A stretch of 64,000 bases of DNA, taken from the NCBI GenBank assembly GCA_027625915.1, contig JANTQA010000057.1, forward strand, positions 10,416,001-10,480,000, written 5' to 3'. Made by a program: the position numbers and the translations under genes. The notes beneath the pieces are model-generated. The model saw only the letters and a program-made list of their open reading frames with translations. It was not told the origin of the DNA and did not search any database. This document shows positions 36,447-46,442 of this stretch, piece after piece (within the stretch, counting starts at the first letter, position 1; each line of letters opens with the position of its first letter). The stretch comes from Anaeramoeba flamelloides. Taxonomy: Eukaryota > Metamonada > Anaeramoebidae.

Positions 36447-36981
36447 TTTGCACGCACACAAACACAAGATTTAAAAAAAAAAAAATTATTATTATTATTA
36501 TTATTTTAATCACTTATTCATAAATAAGAATTATTTATATTATTTTATAAATTGCTCTGATAATTATTAATTTTTGTTTTTTTTAATATTTAGTTCGAAA
36601 ATAATTAAAAATATTTTGAAATTTTTTCTAATTTTTTTAATCTTTCAATTCATAATTGTTGAAATAGCATTAATATATTTTGACAAATATTTTATTTTTT
36701 CCGGTTTAATCTATTTGTTTTTGAAAGTTAATTTTTTTTTTTCCCATGTTTTCACCTGAGATTATTTTTAGTTTATACTGAAATGATGTTTTACAAATGA
36801 AAAAGTACAATGGATTAGATGTTAATACCGAGATACTGAAACAAGAAAGTATGAGTAACTTGAAAATAAAAAAGAAAGGGCAAAAGAGTAAAAAATAATA
36901 TCGATTTAACAAACAAATACCTAAGGTTTCTAATTAGAACTAATTTAGATCACTTGGATGAATTGAAATGTTTTTTAAATT

Positions 36982-37025
36982 TTTGATCAAAATATTACCA
37001 TTTTTATGGTAAATATTTTGATCAA
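36982..37025. repeat. 18-bp stem hairpin
   Basis: TTGATCAAAATATTACCA pairs with TGGTAAATATTTTGATCAA (one bulged base) around a loop of about six bases. Nothing around it suggests a gene. Confidence 0.6.
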
Positions 37026-39881
37026 TAATCAATAAAAAGTCTAACTTATTAAACCGAATGAAAAAGTCGCAATTTTTTTTTTTTAAGAGTATTATTTTTC
37101 TTTTAGTACAATTTTAGTATTTTTATTTTTTTTGAATTCCCAGTTATTTGACACTCGAAATAATATTGACTATTATCTGAATATTAAAAATTGAATGGGA
37201 ATTGTTTATAAATAAACTAATAAAGTTAAAAAAAAAAAAAAAAAAGCAAAGATGATAAACTGAAAAATTTTATGCTTTATTGTCAAAAAATAATCAAAAA
37301 ACTATTAATTTGAAATTGAACGAAGATTTAGCTGTTGAAATATTAATTTAAAAAGGTTAAAAAAGTTTACATCCTCGATTTTTTGATCATAAGAGATTTA
37401 AAATAGAATTTTTTGAAAAATTTAATACCTTGGAATACAACAATTTCCCACAAAATAAGATGGTTTTTATTTTATTTTTTTTGTAATATTTTTTATATAA
37501 AACAACCATTTCAATTTCAAATTCTAAAGGATAAAACTTTATTTAGTTTACAGTAAGACAGAAAAAACCTTTAATTACTTTTTTTGAATTAAAATATTCA
37601 ATTCAAATATTAATTCTTTAATATTTATCTGGAATTTGATAATTATTTTCATTAATGAGATTTACTTTTTGAGAATATTCAATACCAAATGTATTTTAAA
37701 AATAAAAAATTAAATCTGTTAATTAAACTGTTTGTAGCTTGAAAGATTGTTAGTAGTTATATTTTCTCTTTTTTTAGTTGAAGAAAATAACAAAAAAGAG
37801 AAATTTATTTTCTCAATTCATAGAAAGAAAAGTTTAATTTTAATTTTGGTTTAAAAATCTTTTTATTTTGGTGGTGTGTGTTCCACTTGGTTCACAAAAA
37901 AAAAGGAGTTGTATATTTTCAAGAAACTTATTTAAATGAAAATTTAATTAATACAAATAAATAAATGGTTTTTTTTTATTATATTTATTTCCGAATAAAA
38001 AAAAGCTACTTCACATCCTGTTTTACTGGCCTACAATTAATTAAATTTTAGTAACTAAAAAATTCTAAAACTTTTGGAAATATTTTTATTTTTTTTTTTT
38101 TTGAATTTTTAGGTTAGATTATTTTGGGTTGTTGAGCAAAAATACTGGACTAAATGTTGTTTTTAACAATATATTAATCAAATTTAGATATTTAAATTCA
38201 TTAAAACTAATTTTTTTTTTAAAAAAAATATCATCATCTATTAAGACATATAATTACACAAAAAATCAGAAAAATTATCTTGGTAAAAAAAGTAAAGAAT
38301 ACGATATCTGGTATATTTATCACTTTAAATAATTAATTTTGAAAATTTACTCAAAAATTCCAAATATTTTCATTGATGGTTATAAAAAATGATGGAAAAT
38401 ATATAGTTGTTTAAAAAAAAAAGTATGGATAGGAATAAAAGTCGCGAAGATTTTTTTTTTTGAAATGTCTATATTTCTTGAGAACATTTTGGAAAAATAA
38501 TCAAAAGTATTTAATTTTTTGAAAAACAGTTAATAGAATTCAAATATAGTCTAAAATATTTTCTTATACAGGATTCCTGTTTTAAATTATCTTAATTTCA
38601 TTTTTGTAATCATATTTCAAGTGGAGTACCTTAAAAATAAGTCAAGATATTTTGAAAAAATAGATCTTAATTTGAAATGAAAACGAAAAACTTTTAGTAT
38701 TTTCTAAAGTTTGTAATTATAAATTGTATTTTAAAACTAATTATTTTATAAGTTAATTAATTTATATACCATAAATGTATGTATTGTGATTTGATCCCTG
38801 ATTTTAAAATTTAATAATATTTTTTTAAATAATCAATTTTTCAGAAAGTTTGACCATTAAAAAGATAAATATCAAAATTGATCAATATCTGTGGTGATTT
38901 ATGTTAATAAGAATGTTTTTCCCTTATTAATTTTAAAATAATCCAGTGTAAATATCAGGGGGTACTTCTGAATTTTATCGTTTGTTCGAGTTGTTTTCAT
39001 TAAAAAATTGTTATTGAACTTTTTTCTTACATTGTTTTATTATTCACAGAAAATGATTTAATTTTTAAATTTCAATACTTGAAATATTGTTCAAATCAGA
39101 ATCAGGAAGATCCAAAATGGGTTACTTGTATATTAAATATACTTTGATAATTTTTTAAGTCTCAATATCTTTTAAACATTCTGATCATTTTGGCAATTTT
39201 TTCTAATTTTCTCAAGAAATTTATAAATCTCAAAAAAACAAAAAAAAATATTTCACAAATTATTTGTTTCATAAAAGTGAATAACTCTTTTTTTATAATA
39301 AATTTAAATTATTAACTCTTGATATTTCTATTATATACAAATTATATCTTTTAGAAACTACAAAATTTCAAAAAATGTATGAATTAAATCAAATCTAAAA
39401 AAAAATTACAATATAATAAAAAATTTCTGTAATTAGATTATTCAAACAATGTTGTTTAGAAGAAAAATGTTTTTAATATGGATAAAATAGACTCCATATT
39501 TTTTTTTGTTGAATTCATAGATTTGAATAGCCCATTTTATTAATATTCAGATAAGTAAAGAGTTTCTTTTTTCAAAATTAAATTCCATTAAGAATAAATA
39601 TTATATTTTTTTTATATTTATTTAATCAAAAGTGTTCATAATATTTTTTTAAAGTAAAATAACGACAACTAATTTATGTTTAGTTTAGCTCTTCAATTAT
39701 AATGTTAAGTTTTTAATATCAAAAAGAAAAATCCGAGAACAGATAATGTATCAATGATAACGTTCCTGATTTATAATATGAATGTCTATATAGATCCATT
39801 TAATCAAATCATTGTTTTTTTTATTATTATTATGTTCTCAATATGGTGCAAAAACTAGAATTGTGTAATCTAAACTCTTTT
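37026..39881. other. intergenic, no gene seen
   Basis: AT-rich sequence with dense stops. A 67-codon open stretch at 38129-38332 is lysine/isoleucine-rich with no recognised motif and is probably chance. Confidence 0.45.
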
Positions 39882-40073
39882 TCAAAAATTGTGACTCACC
39901 TGAAATAATAAATTGAAAACAAAAAAATTATCCTTTAGTATTCAAAAACAATTAATAATTACATATGATTTGTAATTCTCTTTTAAGTCATTCTAAATCT
40001 ATAAAAGCCTGATATATTAAAAATTAAAAAAAATAAAACCAAAAACTAAAAAAAAGTGAGTCACAATTTTTGA
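39882..40073. mobile_element. MITE-like element with perfect 19-bp ends
   Basis: TTCAAAAATTGTGACTCAC at the left is the exact reverse complement of GTGAGTCACAATTTTTGAA at the right. It is about 192 bp, non-coding. A related GTGAGTCAAAATTTATGAA sequence occurs alone near 40422. Confidence 0.75.
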
Positions 40074-40249
40074 AATGAGCATTACCCATTTTTTATTACT
40101 GAACTTTCACTGTAAAAAAGTTGAACAACAATATTTTTTATGAATAATTAAATCCATTTTCAAAGACATTACATAGTCTCAATTTTCTTAGTGATTATTT
40201 GTCTTTTCGAAGATCTCTTTTTTTTTTCCACATGATCTTTTAAAAAAAA

Positions 40250-40400
40250 AAAAAGAAAAAGTATAAAAAGAAAAAGAAAAACAAAAGAAAAACAAAAATT
40301 TGAAAAAGCAAAACTAAAATTTGCAAAATTAGAAAAAATGATTCTGATCCAAAAATTTGAAAATATTTTTTGTTAAGAATACTGGAATAAACCTTCAAAA
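40250..40400. repeat. dispersed repeat family D, copy 1
   Basis: Aligns with about 52560-52715 in the same orientation, including AAAATTAGAAAAAATGATT. Both have a poly(A)/AAAAAG-rich left part. Non-coding. Confidence 0.45.
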
Positions 40401-40666
40401 CAACTTCCATTAACATTATAAAGTGAGTCAAAATTTATGAAAAATAGTTCGAATTTAAAATCTGGCTTATACTTTTTAAAAATATTAATACGTTGAAGAA
40501 ATAGTATGGTAAGTTTGAAATTTTCCTGGGATCTTTTGAAAATGAAACTTGAACTAGACTGTAACGAAGTTGGAACCTTTTAATAATTGGATACGGTTCT
40601 TGGTATAAATTCCCAGATTCTCACACTAGCTGGGTTCAACAATATTCCTAATTCAAATTCAGTATT

Positions 40667-41448
40667 AAGGGGGTGTCTTTAACATGTTTTCAAGTTTTTT
40701 CAAGTGTCTATATTTTCCAGAATTTAAGAATATAAGGAAAAATCAAAGATTTTAATCAATTTGCTCGTTTAGATATAGAAGGTTGTGAAAAAGGGAGTTT
40801 TTACAATTTTAGAGGTAAATAAAGAGTTCCATGTAATTACCTAAATTTTAGGTATATTAAACAATAACCGTTTGGATTTTTGACCTCAAAGGGGTTTTCA
40901 ATGGATAATTGTTTGGTTAATACCAATACTTCAATTGTTTAAAAAATCATTTTTAGATTTAAAAGATCGATAGTAATCAAACAATTTTTTGATTAAAATT
41001 ATTATTAGAATATGGTTACAATCAGAAATTATATTTACTCTTACCAAAATTTGGACAATTTAAATGGAATTCTTTATTTATCTGAGATTGTAAAAATTCT
41101 ATTTTTTACAACATTCATATTTACACCCGTGTTCTTTTATTTTCTAGAAAAGCTAATGGCGGTTTTCTTGAAGTTTTCTGTTTTATTCTGTGAAGTGTTC
41201 TAGGTTTTTTTGAGGTTTTCTATTTTATTTGTGAAGTGTTCTAGGTTTTTTTTACTTTACAAATATATCGAAAAATTATTAAAATTTTCGGTTTATTTCT
41301 AAAGTAAAAAAAACCTAACGAAAATCTATTGATTTTTCAAATAAATAGAAAACTCAAAAAAACCTTACGAAAAACCATAAAATTTCAGAATAAACCGAAA
41401 ATACTAGAAAACTTACCCGAAAAAAAGTGAGCTTTGAGTACACACTCT
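40667..41448. mobile_element. large imperfect inverted-repeat element
   Basis: The segment near 41140-41260 (GCGGTTTTCTTGAAGTTTTC, GTGTTCTAGGTTTTTTT) folds back on 41290-41410 (AAAAAAACCTAACGAAAA, AATAGAAAACTCAAAAAAAC). The outermost ends GGGGGTGTCTTT and GAGTACACACTC are only loosely complementary. A block near 40710-40760 is the reverse complement of a block that recurs near 59345 and 59980, linking this element to those at 59280 and 59840. Confidence 0.5.
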
Positions 41449-41563
41449 TGAATGAAAAAAAAAAAAAAAAAAAGTTTGAGGTAACTAAAAAAACAATTAA
41501 AAGAATAAATTTGTTTATAGTATTTATTAAATGTAAATTTAAAAAAAAAAAAGGTTTTATTTA

Positions 41564-43237
41564 TTATTCTACAATTTCAGTTTTCTGTGTGTCTTGTTGA
41601 AAGATTTCTTTTTTAGTTTTTTGCTTATCCTCATGATCGTTATTATTAATTTCATTACCATCCTCACCATTGTTTTCAATTTGGGTAATTTCTTCCATTT
41701 CTTCTTCTGCTTCCTCCTGGTGCTGCTTTTCGTTTCCCATTTGCGTTTCGCTCGGCTTTCCATTGTTTTCTTTCTTTTCTCTTTCAGCATCAGCCTCTGG
41801 CTCATCCTTGTCTTCCTCGTCCATCACTTTTCCATTACCATGCTCATATTCGCAACTGTTTTCATCTAATGGGGAATCATTAAAGATTATATCATTATTA
41901 AATTTAACAGGGCATCTTTCTTGTTCTTGGTTGATGCTTTCTTCATTTTCGGCATTACCATCGTCTTCCGTTTGAAGCGTTTTTATTGACCTTCGCCTAA
42001 AGAAGCGTTGCTTGATCTCAGGAATATTTGTTTTACGATTATTATTATTTTTCGTTAGCTGGGGATCTGTTATTGTTGGTTGGTTATTGTCTTGAATGGG
42101 TAGTGATGGATTCCCACCAAGCCACACGGGTATTGAAGACCAACAAAACATTAGCCCGACAAAGGTGAAAATAAAAAATAAAGAAAAGCCAAATTTATTA
42201 TCGTTAATCAGCCCGGTGAAGCCCACATTCCCATCTTCGTTAACCGTGTTAGGGAGTGTAAAAATTTTCTCCACTAGGAGCGGAGATCGGGGATCATTTG
42301 ACAATTCGTCCATTATACCACCTGATGAATTCGGGCTTGAAATGTCAGCTAAAGAGTTGTCGTCGTCTTCTAATAAGAAATTGTCATCAAACGATTCCCC
42401 ATACCAGCCTTCAAAAACATTTCCATCGCCGCCTTTGCTTGGCACCTGCCCGGTTTGTTGTTGGCTTTCTTTTTTGCCTTGTGGTTCCACTTCTTCTTCT
42501 ATTTCTACTAAAACTTGGTCAACAGGCTTTTTTTCTTGTAATTTCTCCTCTTGTTTTATTTGAATATTTGTTGTTTGCTTGTTTTTTAGTTTTTTTGTTT
42601 CATTTGTTTCATTTGTTTCATTTGTTTCATTTGTTTCATATGTTGTTGTTGTACTTTTCTCACCAAAAATAAATTCTTCAAATTCCAAATCTTGGCTTGA
42701 AGCAAACGTTGTTTGATTTTCAGATTGTGAAATTTCTAATTCCGAAAACAAAGTCTGGTTGTTCACCGACTTGTTTTCCTTTTCTTGATCATAAAGTAGC
42801 TTTTTCAGTAATAATAACTCTGCTTGCATTTGATCCTTTTCTGCAGTTAGTTGCGCGACGTGATCATTTAGCTGGTGGTGTTCGTTTGACAATTGATCAA
42901 ACTTTCTTTCCAATTCCTGTAATCCACGCTTTTTTTTATTGCGGTTATTCTGCGCATTTAGCCGATTGCGCAAGACCCGTCTTCTCTTTTTTTGCTCGGT
43001 GGTCAGCAAGGAATATTCCTGGGTCGACATTGTAGCCAAAATGTCAACCATCTCGCCCTTGGTATTCTTTTCATACAAGTGCTCCTCTAATTCGTTCGTT
43101 TTTTTTTTGTTCGTTTCGCAGTGATCCCTTTTCCTTCGGTTTTTGGTCTTTGGTGGCTTGTCTTTAATAATTTCAACTCTCCCAAGTGGCTTTTTATTTC
43201 TTGGTGCTCGTTTGATTATTGTTTTGAAATTGCTCAT
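41564..43237 (-). CDS. membrane-anchored bZIP transcription factor, XBP1/ATF6-like
   Basis: A 557-residue single-exon protein. The basic region at 83-105 reads RRRVLRNRLNAQNNRNKKK. It has the N-x3-A-x3-R core and is very close in pattern to XBP1/Hac1-type bZIPs. A leucine zipper follows with heptad positions 109, 116, 123, 130, 137 (Met) and 144. An acidic, Gln/Ser-rich middle could act as an activation region and contains an NET repeat. One strong hydrophobic segment, FGFSLFFIFTFVGLMFCW, lies near 346-370. After it comes an ~185-residue charged tail. At about 415-418 lies RSIK, which fits the site-1-protease consensus R-x-hydrophobic-x. This layout is that of ER-tethered factors (ATF6, CREB3/OASIS), in which proteolysis releases the N-terminus under ER stress. 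The bZIP call is direct. ER location and cleavage are inference. Confidence 0.87.
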   Translation of the reverse strand: MSNFKTIIKRAPRNKKPLGRVEIIKDKPPKTKNRRKRDHCETNKKKTNELEEHLYEKNTKGEMVDILATMSTQEYSLLTTEQKKRRRVLRNRLNAQNNRNKKKRGLQELERKFDQLSNEHHQLNDHVAQLTAEKDQMQAELLLLKKLLYDQEKENKSVNNQTLFSELEISQSENQTTFASSQDLEFEEFIFGEKSTTTTYETNETNETNETNETKKLKNKQTTNIQIKQEEKLQEKKPVDQVLVEIEEEVEPQGKKESQQQTGQVPSKGGDGNVFEGWYGESFDDNFLLEDDDNSLADISSPNSSGGIMDELSNDPRSPLLVEKIFTLPNTVNEDGNVGFTGLINDNKFGFSLFFIFTFVGLMFCWSSIPVWLGGNPSLPIQDNNQPTITDPQLTKNNNNRKTNIPEIKQRFFRRRSIKTLQTEDDGNAENEESINQEQERCPVKFNNDIIFNDSPLDENSCEYEHGNGKVMDEEDKDEPEADAEREKKENNGKPSETQMGNEKQHQEEAEEEMEEITQIENNGEDGNEINNNDHEDKQKTKKEIFQQDTQKTEIVE

Positions 43238-44195
43238 AATGTGAAATCTGAAAGAATTATTTACAATTTTGTTTGGTGCGTTTGAAAGTTAAGATTAGTT
43301 TTGTTGGTTGTTTTTTTATTGGTTTTTAGAATTACAATTACAATTCAAATTAATTGTAAGGTAGGAAGCAATTTTAGAAAAAATGAAAAATTATGAAATG
43401 TTATTTCAGAGGTATATTTAAGGTTTAAACCGAATCCTTCAGACTTTAAATCTTTTCCCTTAACGAGTTTGTTTAAGAACACACAAAATCTGGTTTTATG
43501 AAAAAAAAAAAATTTTATTTCATCCCAGAACACGTTTCAAAGTTATCATGGTTATTTATGTAAAAATATAAATAGAGCCAATTTGTGGGATTTGTTAACT
43601 CTTTGCGACTACATAGTGTTTCAAAAATAGAGTACTTTCAGAAACGACTGTTTGACTTTTCAAAAATTTGAGTTTTTTGAAAATAAATATTTTTTGAAAA
43701 TTTTTGGAATTTAATTTGATTGTGAATGGTATACTTTCAGACATGAAAAATAAGTTTAAGTGTGTTTTAATTGAATTAATCAAAATTCTTTATGAAAAAG
43801 CCCAATACTTTCTAAGCGGATCTTTTTTTTTTTTATTTTTCTTTCTTTTATTTTTTTCCTTTCTGTCAAGCCCAACACTGGAAAAAAAAATTGTTTTGTA
43901 ACAACTATCTAATTTCCTTTTGTTTTTTTGTCTTTTTGAAAATCACTCTTTAAGAACTATAAGGATGAGCACTCTGATTTTAACTTTGTCCCTTGGAGCT
44001 AATTCGGTTTTTAAAAACAAACAAACCATCAAACGATCAAAAAAATGAAAAAACCAAATAAGAACAATTTTTTTTTTTATTTTCAAAGTTTGTTTCAAAA
44101 CAAGAAAGATAAATTGTTTTTTTATTTCGAAAATATAAATTTCCTATAATAACAGACACAAACTTGAAACAGGTTTACTGGAAACTGCTCTTTCT
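43238..44195. other. upstream of bZIP gene, no gene seen
   Basis: AT-rich sequence that would hold the bZIP promoter, to the right on the plus strand. No defined promoter motif or gene was recognised. Confidence 0.45.
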
Positions 44196-44519
44196 TCAAT
44201 TTTCTTGCTTATTTGATGTAACTTTTTTAATCAAAAAACTTGTAATCTTTTTTGATCCTTTTTGTTGTTTTGCAAATTTCTTTTTTTCGATTTTTTTTTG
44301 ATCAATTGTTTTTGGTTCTGTATTTTGTTTTTTGATTTTAGAATTTGCCTTTGTATTTTTTGATCCTTTTGTTTGTATTTGATTTAGCAATTTGGATAGT
44401 ATCTTTTGATTTTTTGTTTGGTTTGTAGGTTTGTAATTTTGTTTTTGTTTTTTTGATTGTTTTGGATTTTGATCGTTAGGTTTTACATCACAACTTTTGA
44501 TTTTTGGTTTATCGGAAAG
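44196..44519 (-). pseudogene. Lys/Gln/Asn-rich open stretch, status unclear
   Basis: The minus strand stays open for about 107 codons before its stop, with KKQKQNYKPTNQTKN-type low complexity. The same frame continues upstream to about 44636, except for a single TAG at 44520-44522. It could be the tail of a worn gene, an exon whose upstream part I cannot place, or chance in A-rich DNA. No domain was recognised. Confidence 0.25.
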
Positions 44520-44589
44520 CTATTGTTTCAAAGTTTTTCTTTTTATTTTATTTTTGAGCTCAACTTTGTGTTTAGGTTTTTGGATCATA

Positions 44590-45252
44590 TTAGAATTGGT
44601 TTTGTTTTTCTCTAAAGGGCAAAAGTTGTTGATTTTCAGAAATAGTCAAATCTTCGACAAAAAAGGGTACTAAAAGTGAATCTTTTGAATAAAAGTATAA
44701 TAGGGAAAAAAATACCGGACATGAAAATAATCCCTGACAAGATTATTAATTGTGAATATTAGTAAAATTGTTGTTTAATTTCGTTTATTTAAGATCAAAT
44801 CCTTTTCATAAATAATTATTTTATAAACCCAGTAATAAACCTACTTAAAGTTCATTAAATTGAAGGGCTGCTCTAGAGTACTCTTTTATTGTTTGATAGC
44901 CTCAGTTGATCAACTTTTTTTGAAAAACAATCAAGATTTTATCGAGGTGTACGAGAGTTTAGGAAATGATAATTTTTATTCTTGTTTTTTGATTTGTTGA
45001 ATGTTGTTTTGAACAAGTGTGATTTCATTAATCACCATTCTAATAAGTGGGTGAGTTATAATTTTTAAAAGTTTGACTCTTAAGAAAAGGATTTGATTTA
45101 AAATATTAGAAATTAAACAACAATTTTACTAATGTTCACAATTAAAAATCTTTTCAGGGATTATTTTCCTGACCGATATTTTTTTCAGTAATTTACTTTT
45201 TTTTTGGAGAGGACTGACTTTTGGGTAACTGTCTTGGCAGACAAATTCCAAT
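44590..45252 (-). CDS. possible two-exon fragment of an unknown gene with a MITE in its intron
   Basis: Two short minus-strand exons can be joined in phase. The first, 45252-45197, reads RLEFVCQDSYPKVSPLQKK and follows an AAAACAG acceptor. The second, 44669-44590, reads PFFVEDLTISENQQLLPFRE then KQNQF and a stop. The donor A|GTAAAT and acceptor CTTTTAG frame a 527-bp intron, nearly all of which is the MITE-like element 44695-45192. The peptide looks more protein-like than surrounding DNA, but the first exon overlaps sequence similar to the ACTGTTTTAAA repeat family, and no upstream exon was found. Treat as a weak candidate. Confidence 0.25.
44695..45192. mobile_element. MITE-like element, CCGGACATG family, copy 2
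   Basis: The left end has AATACCGGACATGAAAATAA and the right end has the diverged complement (CTGACCGATATTTTTTTCAG). The length, about 498 bp, and the internal landmarks match the copy at 11333-11829. Both edges are next to TAA, which may be part of the target duplication. It is more diverged from perfect pairing than copy 1. Confidence 0.8.
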
Positions 45253-45399
45253 CTGTTTTAAAAAAGTGCTTAAAAGTTACAGTGATCAAAAAATAAACAC
45301 CCCTCAGCAATAATCGGGGTTTCAAAATATTATCCGTGATTTTTTTATCTTCTTGTGAAAATTAAACATCCAAGTCACTGCCCAGAAGTATTCCTAAGT

Positions 45400-45700
45400 T
45401 CAAATCAATTTTGAAGGTCAATTCATTGATTTTTTCAGTAAAATTTAAATTAGGTATGTAATTTGTTGAAAATTTTTTAGAAATTTTCCAATTTTTTTGA
45501 AATTTTTTGGTATTTAAAAATTTTAAAAAAATTTACTCTATTTTTAACGATAAATTTTCCAATTAAATTCTTTTTTTTTTGAATTTCATTTTAAATAATA
45601 GAACTTTAACAAATCAATACCATATTTAATTATTGTTTATTGTTGGTTTCTTTGATCAATTGATGTATAGGTCTTCTATAACATAAAATACATGGCTTTT
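45400..45700. repeat. dispersed repeat family C, copy 2
   Basis: Aligns with 31690-31990: TTTTGAAGGTCAATT near the start and GTATAGGTCTTCTATAA near the end. Non-coding. Confidence 0.55.
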
Positions 45701-46442
45701 ATATTTTGAAACTTCGATTAAACTTTCATAGAAAGCTTTATTGTGGCCAACAGTAAAGTAAAAAATTTCCAATTTTTATATGAATTTATCAGTAATTATA
45801 ATACACGTACTTATACTTCCTTATTCTAATTATTTTTACTCCAAGATTTGGTACAATCTATTTTCATAATTGAGATTTTCATTTAAAAAAAGTCCTACAG
45901 GAAACTGTCCCAAATTAAATTTTTATAATATCAGAGAAGGGTATTTCGACAAGAAAACACATTTAAAAATTAAAATGCCAATTAAACCAAAAGATATAAG
46001 ATTAAAAATTAGAGTGATAGTTATTATTTTGGAATAATATATGGATTTTCAAAGATATAATATGTCACCAGAAAAAATACAATATGATTTATGAAATATC
46101 AAGTTTATATAAGAGCAAAAAGAGTGACATACAAATAGTTTAGAAATGATTGTAAAAAGTTCTATTGTGTGTCACGTAACAATTTTGGAGTGAATTAGAA
46201 AAATTTTTTGGTTCACACTTTTTTCACAGATTTGGCTAAAAATTTCATTTAATTCACCGAAAAAAAAAAATAAAAATTTCAAAAGAGAAAAGATCACTGA
46301 AATTTTGAATGAAAAGAATATTCTTGCCGATCAAATACTTTTCCCAATCTTGGTGTTGTGTCTCAGAGAAAATACATTTGAAAGCTTTTTATTTTATAAA
46401 AATATTTCATTTTCTTCAATTTTAACCTAACTTACAATAGAC
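45701..46442. other. intergenic, upstream of the fluoride exporter
   Basis: AT-rich sequence with no gene or clear repeat. It should contain the promoter of the plus-strand gene, but no defined motif was seen. Confidence 0.45.

Noticed and set aside
42096-43124. Several plus-strand open frames over the bZIP gene
   Set aside because: They lie opposite a well-supported bZIP frame and carry no domain of their own.
44695-45192. Reading the CCGGACATG element as a coding exon of the flanking open frames
   Set aside because: Its ends are perfect-style terminal inverted repeats shared with 11333-11829, and it has stops in all frames.
45360-45410. Minus-strand LGILLGSDL, reminiscent of the FEN1/XPG nuclease motif
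   Set aside because: It is followed by a stop within a few codons, lacks the rest of the motif, and lies at the edge of a dispersed repeat.
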